From Watersipora subatra (lineage: Eukaryota; Bryozoa; Gymnolaemata; Cheilostomatida; Watersiporidae): a DNA stretch of 64,000 bases. Shown here one piece after another: positions 48,201-57,900 of this stretch. The translations under genes and the position numbers were made by a program. The DNA lies in NCBI RefSeq assembly GCF_963576615.1, contig NC_088711.1:36444121-36508120 (forward strand), read 5' to 3'. The first letter of the stretch is position 1. Each line of letters starts with the position of its first letter. A model generated the notes under the pieces. The model did no database searches. It saw nothing but the letters and a program-made list of their open reading frames with translations, and was not told the origin of the DNA.

Positions 48201-50119
48201 GCTATGAGAGGCATTCGCTATGAGAGGCATTCCCTATGAGAGGCATTCCCTATGAGAGGCATTCCCTATGAGAGGCATTGGCTATGAGAGGCATTCCCTA
48301 TGAGAGGCATTCCCTATGAGAGGAATTCGCTATGAGAGGCATTCGCTACGAGAGGCATTCGCTACGAGAGGAATTCCCTATGAGAGGCATTCCCTATGAG
48401 AGGCATTCCCTATGAGAGGCATTCCCTATGAGAGGCATTCGCTATGAGAGGCATTCCCTATGAGAGGCATTCCCTATGAGAGGCATTCCCTATGAGAGGC
48501 ATTCGCTATGAGAGGCATTCGCTATGAGAGGAATTCCCTATGAGAGGCATTCGCTATGAGAGGCATTCGCTATGAGAGGAATTCGCTATGCTCGGGAGTC
48601 GCAAAGAGCCCATCTGCCTGGGTTTTGTGAGTACCCAAGAGGTATTAGTAAATTCCCTAAATAACATTCTAATATTGAACAACCATTGGAACTAGTAGCT
48701 GCAAAAGCAACAGATCTTTTAAAATAGGTTTATTTTAAAGCAATATTCAGAGCAAACTATGTCAGTAAAATCACAGAGCAAACTATGTCAGTAAAATCAC
48801 AGAGCAAACTATGTCAGTAAAATCACAGAGCAAACTATGTCAGTAAAATCACAGAGCAAACTATGTCAGTAAAATCACAGAGCAAACTATGTCAGTAAAA
48901 TCACAGAGCAAACTATGTCAGTAAAATCACGGAGCAAACTATGTCAGTAAAATCACGGAGCAAACTATGTCAGTAAAATCACGGAGCAAACTATGTCAGT
49001 AAAATCACGGAGCAAACTATGTCAGTAAAATCACGGAGCAAACTATGTCAGTAAAATCACGGAGCAAACTATGTCAGTAAAATCACGGAGCAAACTATGT
49101 CAGTAAAATCACGGAGCAAACTATGTCAGTAAAATCACGGAGCAAACTATGTCAGTAAAATCACGGAGCAAACTATGTCAGTAAAATCACGGAGCAAACT
49201 ATGTCAGTAAAATCACGGAGCAAACTATGTCAGTAAAATCACGGAGCAAACTATGTCAGTAAAATCACGGAGCAAACTATGTCAGTAAAATCACGGAGCA
49301 AACTATGTCAGTAAAATCACGGAGCAAACTATGTCAGTAAAATCACGGAGCAAACTATGTCAGTAAAATCACGGAGCAAACTATGTCAGTAAAATCACAG
49401 AGCAAGTATTACTAAAGGACAGGTTTGCATGAATAAAAGAGGATAAACCCATAGTAAAACTATGAAACGTATTATTGGCAGAATTATATTTTGTCAGGAT
49501 TTAACTTGACTTAAGTTGATATATATATGTATATAGCTTTACTGACGCAACATAAACATTCCTACTCTAGCGTCTAGCTTATGGTGAGCTTAGCCAACAG
49601 CAGGTCTCGCAGTCATTGATTATGAGAGAATGTATTGTTTATGTGATTTTATCCAAACTTTTTTCTAAACTAGATTTTGTGAGACAAATTAATCAGGATG
49701 AGATTTCGGTTTGCAAGTTCTATGCTTGCAGATTATCGAAAAACAAGCTCATCAGCTTGATAGACCAAGTTTTCTTTCTATCTTGATGAGGTCACTATCC
49801 ACTATTACAATTACAACAAAAGTTTTTTCTTTAAAAATGTATAAAAGAAAAAAACTCCTGCCTGTAATCGGTCATATTGTTAAAAATAACTGTAAGCACA
49901 GCTAAACAACTACAGAACTTTGGGAAAGGAACTATAGCAAGGACTGGAGTGCTCTTGCTCCTAAAAGGGTGCAGCGCTAGAAAATGAAAACATGCAAACA
50001 AATACTCTAGAATGATATTAACCACTTACCCATGCCGGCATCGGACTCTGTGCCTGATCACCGAGAGTTACAAGCGAGAGCACGAGGAGTAGAACAGACA
50101 GCATGGCGGTAGACAGCAT
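42018..50119 (-). CDS. Secreted coiled-coil and CASPR-type fibrinogen-like protein, complete in six exons
   Basis: Exons 50119-50030, 48037-47959, 47406-47189, 45143-44959, 43043-42937 and 42238-42018 join in phase into 299 codons plus stop. Residues 1-23 are a signal peptide (MLSVLLLVLSLVTLGDQAQS after a short start). Residues 31-57 form a short amphipathic helix (QTLKSDMKAQIGKLSSTLAR), likely an oligomerising coiled coil. From about residue 83 the protein follows the fibrinogen-like region of contactin-associated proteins/neurexin IV: YPRTCREA, WTYIDPDGP and FSVRC, then CSQRVDWDCHAS, then LCNCAADSPNSW with VVTDKRSLPVTAFTLGDM. In CASPRs this region is followed by laminin-G domains. Here the protein stops soon after VVCQDN. 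It is probably a secreted lectin-like, matrix or immune protein; that role is inference. The first ATG (50119) and a second at 50104 both leave a usable signal peptide. Confidence 0.83.
42937..43043 (-). CDS. Fibrinogen-like gene exon 5
   Basis: Acceptor GTAATAG and donor CAAG|GTAAAT. It encodes VDWDCHASSMLYLDSLGTKA and a short hydrophobic stretch ending EYFSQ. Confidence 0.83.
43663..44127. repeat. 35-bp minisatellite, about 13 copies
   Basis: The unit starts TTTGACAACTGTACTATAAA and closes CTAGTGTTTGAACCC. It lies in the intron between exons 4 and 5 of the fibrinogen-like gene. Confidence 0.95.
44257..44648. mobile_element. Degenerate MITE of the GTTTCCATG group
   Basis: It starts CACTATGTTTCCAATGTG and ends near GGGAAACGCAATG. 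The interior includes CGTGCGCATCATTCACAAGT and GGCGTTTCCATC, shared with the copies at 26513 and 46396. Confidence 0.6.
44959..45143 (-). CDS. Fibrinogen-like gene exon 4
   Basis: Acceptor AATTTTAG and donor GCG|GTAAAT. It contains KIDYALSLDQMRAAVHVSGN followed by CSQ, the segment that in CASPRs precedes the conserved Cys-rich stretch. Entry phase 0, exit phase 2. Confidence 0.83.
45430..46146. repeat. 21-bp minisatellite, about 33 copies
   Basis: The unit is AGCTCATAGTAACACACATAT. A stretch of about 223 bp (marker ACATACATGTATAGCTCATA) is duplicated at about 45790 and 46013. Because 21 is a multiple of 3, it creates 61 to 94-codon minus-strand frames of MCYYELYV type, which are not genes. 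It lies upstream of exon 4 in intron 3. Confidence 0.95.
46196..46320 (-). mobile_element. tRNA-related SINE head
   Basis: Read on the minus strand, TGTAGTCCAATGGACAAGC resembles box A and GGTTCTGAGTTCAAATC resembles box B, at a tRNA-like spacing. Confidence 0.5.
46396..46813. mobile_element. MITE of the GTTTCCATG group with long imperfect TIRs
   Basis: It starts CATTATGTTTCCATGACACA and ends with the inverse of CAGTATCCCATGACGCGCAT. The interior is shared with the elements at 44257 and 26513. Confidence 0.65.
47189..47406 (-). CDS. Fibrinogen-like gene exon 3: start of fibrinogen-like region
   Basis: Acceptor CATCTGTAG and donor GAG|GTACTC. It contains PRTCREALSSKIV, WTYIDPDGPMRSIKPFSVRC and AAVTTE, matching the opening of the CASPR-type fibrinogen-like region. 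Confidence 0.85.
47959..48037 (-). CDS. Fibrinogen-like gene exon 2: coiled-coil segment
   Basis: Acceptor TATATTCAG and donor ATTG|GTAAGT. Heptad-like VSSEFQTLKSDMKAQIGKL followed by SSTLARI. Confidence 0.85.
48098..48590. repeat. 16-bp minisatellite, about 30 copies
   Basis: The unit is CTATGAGAGGCATTCG, with a G/C variant (TTCGCT or TTCCCT) distributed along the array. It starts about 60 bp from the exon 2 acceptor in intron 1 of the fibrinogen-like gene. Confidence 0.95.
48748..49406. repeat. 26-bp minisatellite, about 25 near-identical copies
   Basis: The unit starts AGAGCAAACTATGTCAGTAA and closes AATCAC. The only common variant is an A/G change: A in the leading block and the last copy, G in the large central block. 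Homogeneity suggests recent expansion. It is in intron 1 of the fibrinogen-like gene. Confidence 0.95.
50030..50119 (-). CDS. Fibrinogen-like gene exon 1: signal peptide
   Basis: Thirty codons in phase 0, donor ATGG|GTAAGT. Hydrophobic core LSVLLLVLSLVTL with a likely cleavage after residues such as DQA. Confidence 0.85.
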
Positions 50120-51831
50120 AGCAGCGATCAACCAGCAAGTGTGAAATCTGCTGCCCGAGTTTACCCATATTGTAGGCCGGCAGCGAGCAGATGCTTATCG
50201 GTACCATGACTTATCAGAACAGCCAAAATGGTTACATAACAGGAAGTGCTGCCCATGGAGTAGATATCTATCAATGCAACTGTTTATATGTTGCATGTTT
50301 GGGCTTTCTTGTCAAGTGTTGTGCAGTTTTCATTAGATGTATGTAATTTGTATACATGTTATATACTCTTCTACACGTTCATTTTTAAAATGTTGCTTTT
50401 GTTACAAAATCATATGTACAGTACAAAGGGAAAAATCAAACCTGTTACAATATAACATGTTTAGGAATACTTGAGATTGACATTGGAGAATAGGCTCTGG
50501 TGTAAAATCTAATATGACTACTATTTCTATGGATAAAGAGGTGTATATCATCTAGGATATGGCATGAATTAGAGTGAGCTAGGATACATGTACATATATA
50601 CATATTACACACTTTCCTGCCGGCAAAGAACAGATATTACTACACAATACCCGATCAAAGCACAAACAGCGAGTAGATATGAATACCACAAGGATGTACA
50701 ATACAGTACAAACGCTTGAGCAAGTGAACAAAGTGACATATCGCTGTGCTCAGACTGTACGAGAAAAGATGCCTATAGAACCTGTCTTACTGCCTATAGA
50801 ACCTGTATTACTGTCTATAGAACCTGTCTTACTGTCTATAAAAACTGTCTTACTATCTATAGAACCTGTCTTACTGTCTATAGAACCTGTCTTACTGTCT
50901 ATAGAACCTGTATTACTGTCTATAGAACCTGTCTTACTGTCTATAAAAACTGTCTTACTATCTATAGAACCTGTCTTACTGTCTATAGAACCTGTCTTAC
51001 TGTCTATAGAACCTGTCTTACTGTCTATAGAACCTGTCTTACTGTCTATAAAACCTGTCTTATTATCTATAGAACCTGTCTTACATAGATCAGCTTCTCA
51101 GTTAAACCTCACTCTCTTACCTTGTTTGCTGACTTCTAGCCACTGGCCATAGTATTATCAACTACATGTATTTTAGTTCAAATTCTGGCAACTCAGATGT
51201 TTATATGCAGACATTGGATAAGCATTGAATCCAATTTTAACACAAACTTTGTTAAAATGTTGAAATAATTTGAACATGGTCTGTTAAGAATTGCACAAAC
51301 TATATTGAGCAGCATACATAACCCTGCCGAGGCTGAGGAGATGAAACACATGAGGTTTAATAAATAAATTGATTAAACTGTGGAAACTACTAAAAGCCTC
51401 CCACCACGAGGAGACAAACACCTAATTAGCGACCAGACTGTTCAGTCTTTGAACAATGTTTAGAAATAGGAGATACTGATGTGTAGTCACAAGAGAACTT
51501 TGGCTTCGTGAAAACAGTTGCAGCAGCCAGTCGCTGCCTTGAAACCCACAAACAGATTTCAAGTCGAAACTAGCAATTTAAAAAGGCGTCGCGAGACTAA
51601 ACAGCAATGTGCAATCTGTGATGAGTCGGCTCGTATGTAAATAGATCAGGTGTGTAAATCAGTATTAAAAACAAAAATTGTCTCTGTATTGGAACTAAGC
51701 AATCAGCTAACAGCAGTGTATAGCTCAGCCTAAATTCAGCCTAACCTCTGTCAAACCTTAGTATAGCTTTTGGCTCCAGCCAGACATACGCGGACCTAAG
51801 AAGACATATTGGCAGCATAAAACATGCGGCA
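50120..51831. other. Region between the fibrinogen-like gene and SLC9B
   Basis: It should contain the promoter of the fibrinogen-like gene and the 3' UTR of the SLC9B-type gene. No TATA box is clear near 50119. It contains the 21-bp array at 50770-51085. Confidence 0.4.
50770..51085. repeat. 21-bp minisatellite, about 15 copies
   Basis: The unit is CTATAGAACCTGTCTTACTGT, with variants TATAAAAACTGTCTTACTAT. The array yields a 157-codon frame of repeating LLSIEPV, which is judged an artefact. Confidence 0.95.
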
Positions 51832-51904
51832 TCATACTGGCTGAGTCGTATGCGTATCATCACCATCATCATCGATTTTACTCATCTCTGGACTTTCTTT
51901 AGAC
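51832..51904 (-). CDS. SLC9B: SLC9B terminal exon: short hydrophilic C-terminus
   Basis: Acceptor CTTGCAG, phase 2 entry, 23 codons and stop (51832-51834). It encodes SKESPEMSKIDDDGDDTHTT then QPV. It is too short for family comparison, but its phase and frame fit. Confidence 0.65.
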
Positions 51905-54900
51905 CTGCAAGAAAATATTATATAGTCTGTACTCTATGTTTAAGGCTCATGACAGGTAGACTGGTCAAGTGTCACCAAGGCATACCCGTCAGATATCTCT
52001 TTATTGGTTATATGGTCATTCTCCAATGATGATATGTACATACAGGTATGTAAAATACAAGCTTTCAACTTCTATGGCCCACGCAAGTTGATACCTATTC
52101 TTATGACTGTAAGATACAGGGCTGGAATCTTGACTGCAATCTTTACTATAACTAAAACCGTGCTTGGCTGTCTGCCTGTCCGAAGCAACAGCTAGATGTT
52201 AGAAAAAAGATTGCATTATACGGGAATTGAACATACAACATTTAGCTGGGCAGACGGACACTAACACCTGAACCAATAAACCGTCTTACCACACTTTGCA
52301 ATAATTGTATGTCTAGTTATTAGACCCAATGATCTCTTACGGCATATCAAATTGCCAGGGTACTAGTTTCTTAGGGGCATATTGGCAGCCCAAGCATTAC
52401 GATAGACTTTCTGACAAAAAGGACAAGGTTCTCTCTCTATTCAGTGTTACTGTGCCCACTCACTTTTCTTTAGACTTTTGTAGAAGTCGAGGACCAGAGA
52501 GGCTGATGAGTGCTGCACCGGCTGGTGCTGTGAGGATGATACAAAGAACAGCAATGGTTAGAATATGCAGACCCCAGCGTAGCGTGTCTTCATCAGCACC
52601 TCTGTACAGAGCTGTGTCGTAGGCCCGAGAGCCTATAAGAGCCTGTGGATAATAGGCCTGATGATTAACAAGAACAGGCTGAGAGAAGCATGATGTACAG
52701 TCAGTCAGAGCCTTTTCTTTAGCCTTTTCGGGGAGAGCATAAAAATAGCAACTATACCGGTACAAAAGTGTAATACACTGTTACACAACTGTTGTATACT
52801 AGTACATAGGTGTTATACACTGGTATACAAGTGTTTAATACTAGTACATTAGTGTTATAAGCTGATATACAACTATTATACACTAATAGATAAGTGCTAG
52901 ACACTGGTATAAGTGTTATACAGTAGTACCAAAGTGTTATACCCTGCTACACCGTGTTATACAGTAGTACACACAAGTTTATCTACATCGCTTCATGAGC
53001 AGTAACAATTTGAACATAGAGTTCACATTAGCGATTTGAAATAGTAGTAGGCCTATTGCTTTTATAGTCTGCACGCTATTACATAAATGATTCCAAAAAT
53101 GAATTGATTAATGATTTGCTCACAAAATGTAGAAATCACACTAGTTATAGATGAAAGTAAAGAATATTCACAAAAGTCCGCATTAAATATAGATGTATGT
53201 AAGGCAAACTGATTGCATGAATAAAAAACATAACTGTGAGTTGAAGCATGAGTGAGTCTTGAACTGTAACTCGCGCTATTTTAGTAACCAACTGGCAAGT
53301 TATCAACAATAGACATAATTTTAATGCATTACAGATTACTACTAAATTTCTGATAAGCCAGGAGGGATAGGATTTTATAACCCTATCATCCGAGGCCGGA
53401 GACAGTCTTCCACATCTGAACACCTTTCCTACCTTCCGCCAACACATTAGAGTTTATTTTTCTTTTCGGTGCAAGTCTTAGATTCCCCAAATAAAGGTGT
53501 AAGTCTTAGATTCCCCATATGAAGGTGTAAGTCTTAGATGCCCCAAATGAAGGTATAAGTCTTAGATTCCCCAAATGAAGGTGTAAGTCTTAGATTCCCC
53601 AAATGAAGATGTAAGTCTTAGATTCCCCAAATGAAAGTGTAAGTCTTCGGTTCCCCAAATGAAGGTGTGAGTCTTAGATTTCCCAAATGAAGGCGTAAGT
53701 CTTAGATTCCCCAAATGAAAATGTAAGTCTTAGATTTCCCAAATAAAAATGGAAGTCTTAGATTCCCCAAATGAAGGTGTAAGTCTTAGATTCCCAAATG
53801 AAGGTGTAAGTCTTAGATTCCCCAAATGAAGGTGTAAGTCTTAGATTCCCCAAATGAAGGTGTAAGTCTTAGATTCCCCAAATGAAGGTGTAAGTCTTAG
53901 ATTCCCCAAATGAAGGTGTATAGTTTATGTATCAGCCGGTGCTCATGAGCAGCTCCCTAGGAATAATAATTTAATAATAATGATGATATAATTATGAAAT
54001 ATTAATAATTCGCAGCTAAGGCGTAATCTATATGCAAGTATATATAAATCTAAGTGTTTGTTGGTCTGTTGTATGTCCATTTGTAGAGATAAAATAAGCG
54101 CGCTAAGAACGAAACAATCGCCTCGAACTGGAATTGATCTCGGAAACACCGGTTTTGCAGACAGGCGCGCTAAAGGTGGCTACGCGGCCACCTTACCATA
54201 CTATGAAATAATTGTGGAAACGCTTATTAAACCCGTCAATCTTTAATGGCGCACGGGACGGTCAGTGTACTAAAAAAATACGTGCTCAGACTTCCCCAAA
54301 ATGCTATAAAGATAAGCATATATAATAAAAACTTAATTATAGCGCACACAGAAATAAACAAGCTCCTCTGCACCATTCAAGATAACTTTATGATAAATTA
54401 TAACAGCTGGAGGTCTATTAAAATTTATCATAAAGCTGAAGGTCTGGCTGGAGTATATAGGAGGTATAGCATAATCTGTGCTGAGAGATGGAGTTAGTGG
54501 TAGAATCGCTTCAGATCATTACTCTAGCCCTAATTCAGACATCATCAACATATTGTGGGGTAACATGGTTATCAGCTCGAGGCATACACGATTATTATAG
54601 GCCTATAATTGTATGTTTCTCAGGATACAAGCAGCATTGTCAGAGGCAGTCATTCAAACAGCCGGTACTGCGTAATACACTGATCTTCATCAAGGATGCA
54701 GGAAGTCTCTACACCCATCCTATCCTGATGATCAACCGTATGAAAGTACATGAGCCTGGGAGTCTTCATTAACCGGACATGCAAAAAGATTGCACGCCTT
54801 GCATGACATGCAACTTGCTGTAACCCCAATGATAACTATTTCATACTTGGCCGTACAAAGGAATGATTATAATGAGCTCAGCTTTGACAAACCTATTCTC

Positions 54901-57900
54901 TATCTTTCTTACTAATTTAACCGCTTTAGGTAGACCAAGGCTGAACCAAGAATGAATACAATAAAATTAAGGCTACACATACAATGAAACTAAGGTTACA
55001 CATACAATGAAATTAAGGCTACGCATACAATGAAACTAAGGCTACACAACACACAATGAAACTAAAGTAAGGCTACACATACAATGAAATTAAGGCTACA
55101 CATAAAATGAAACTAAGGGTACACATACAATGAAACTAAGGCTACACATACAATGAAACTAAGACTAAACATACAATGAAACTAAGGTTACACATAAAAT
55201 GAAACTAAGGCTACACAACACACAATGAAACTACAGTAAGGCTACACATACAATGAAATTAAGGCTACACATAAAATGAAACTAAGGGTACACATACAAT
55301 GAAACTAAGACTACGCATACAATGAAACTAAGGCTACACATAAAATGAAACTAAGGTTACACATAAAATGAAACTAAGGCTACACATACAATGAAACTAA
55401 GGCTATGCTCACATTAAAACCATGACTATGCACACATTGAAACTAAGGCTATGCACACATTGAAACCAGGGCATTATTATTAATATTGTTTCATTTGTTT
55501 ATGCTTTTTTGCTTTTGTCGGCATTGGTCGGCGAAATAACTTTGAGATCAAATTCAAATCAAAAGGCTCTTCATACAACGGAACCAAGGCTAAGCATACA
55601 ACAGATTCAGGGCTAAATTAAAATATTAACAATTAAAATGCTGTTCTTAATATCTTCAAGCGTATAAAGAGTATGAACAAATTGCACAACAATGTCTCAT
55701 CGTTGATGTGACTATTAAAACTACAAATGTTAAAAAACAAATAAGAGAACTTATTATAAAAAACCATCACACTATCACCTCATTTCACAAGCTCCCAGCA
55801 AATAGGCAAGGATGCCAAAACATTAGGAGGCATTAAAATGATGCGAATTAAGAGATACCAAATGTAAGAGGCAATATTTGATTTGAATACTGATCTAGTC
55901 TATTTAACCATATTTAAAAGCTAACCCAATCTAGATCTTGGATATTGAGTAGTTGATCATTTCTTATCACAAAAAATGCAAATAAAGCATATGTCTATTT
56001 ACTTATTAGTATTTAAGAAAGAAAAAAATATTCATATTTAATTTCATAAGATTTGTTAGAGAAATACTACAATGCATTCCTATTGAGTGACAGATTGTAA
56101 CAATTGCCAACATTGCAGATGGTAATAGTGAGAAATATTATTTATGTATGGACCAAAACAAGGAGATTGTCCATCATACATATATTTATCAGCTGCATTA
56201 ATAAGTTATGAATATAAGTAATTCTTCAGTATCAGAATTTATCTGTAATTTATATCAGAATGATAAATAACTTACAGTTTATGATATATATTACACTAGC
56301 GGAATGCCCGGCGTTGCACGGGTAATACAAAGGTTTTTGTAGAGAAAATTTACTTTTAATCAACATTCAACATTAACATTTACCAGTCTAACTTTTAAAT
56401 AAAGGTGTTTGTTGATTTCTGTGTAATGTGCTATTATTGTTTACTGTGTTTATTTCTGTGTACTGTGCTATTATTGTTTACTGTGTTTATTTCTGTGTAC
56501 TGTGCTATTATTGTTTACTGTGTTTATTTCTGTGTACTGTGCTATTATTGTTTACTGTGTTTATTTCTGTGTAATTCATACCATACCGGCTGCAGTGCCT
56601 ACTACAGATCTATACTGATTTCAATAGGATTATTATCTATTATATGAGTTTAAGCGTTTTTCTTCACTTATGAGCATGCATTTTTCTTCTAGAATCACTA
56701 TGTTTCCATGGTGTGCAGTACTCCGAAGTCGAGGGGATTGTACATTTCCATGTTGCGCAGTGGTTTTCAGCAAATTAGCAAAGGAGAGAAATTGTATTAA
56801 TCGAATCACCTGATGGAGAAATTGAATCAATCAAGGATACCGAACGTCAGAAACGGTCTTTTTATGCTACTGTCATCATTATACTTTTATTTACAATACA
56901 CATTCACAAGGTTTTACAAACCTTAACACAATTTTTTATAAAGTAATATATTTTTAATAAGTATTTTTTAAGTAATATATTATTTAAACGTTAATTTAGG
57001 ACTTGCCACCTATTTTTCGAAAAGTGTTGGCATCGATAACAAAGTCTAGGAAAGTAATCACCTCATCATCCTCGTGGGTGTAGACCATAATTAAATATAG
57101 GTGAAAGAAGATCGGAAGAATAGAAAAAAACAAGATTAGCGGAATAACATTTGTACTAGTTCACGGCCCTCGAAGAATCCGTCTCCACGGCATGAGAGCT
57201 ATGCGCAGCCACTGCGCAGCAGCTGTTTCCTTGCTGCGAATTTGCACTGGCTTCGCACTGATCAGTGCGCAGTGATTTCAGTGCAAAGCCGCCGTTTCCA
57301 TGATTCGGAGAGGGCGCCACTCCGAAGCACTGCGCATCATGGAAACATAGTGTATGGCTTTACCATACCAACGCTAGCTGCAGTGTTTAACGTGAAGCCA
57401 TAAAAGATTGGCATGTATTCCATGTGCTAAATTTATTCCATGGTATAGCCAGTTGGACAGCATAGTGTATTGGATAAATGGATGTTCGCGGAACTGGGGG
57501 TTGTGATTTCAAATCCAGTTCACAGCAGATATATCATTCTTAAAACTTAATCGCTATAGCTGGACAGAAAAAGGTAAAGACAGACAAACATCAATATTTA
57601 AATATAGAGATTTGTTTGAAACTAATAGTGTGACCTTTTATAATGATGATGTCTCAATGCTGAATACAAGTAAATATTTATTAAATTTGTAAAACTCATA
57701 TTTGTAAAATATTAATTTCATCCAGTGTTGTTTCCAACTTGAGCTGGTTAAGGCTCCAGTATTATTAGCATAAATGTTAAAAACATTTTTCTTCTAGTGA
57801 GGCTTCACAGATTTTTCTTTTGGTATGGCTTTACACATCAAGCTAGCTGTAGTGTTTAACGTGAAGTCATGAAAGATTGGCATGTATTCCATGTACCAAA

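Noticed and set aside
48748-49406. CRISPR-like regular repeat
   Set aside because: The units are contiguous with no spacers, and the surroundings are a eukaryotic intron.
50679-51152. 157-codon plus-strand frame with LLSIEPV repeats
   Set aside because: Generated by a 21-bp array between two genes; the flanking residues resemble no protein and there are no splice signals.
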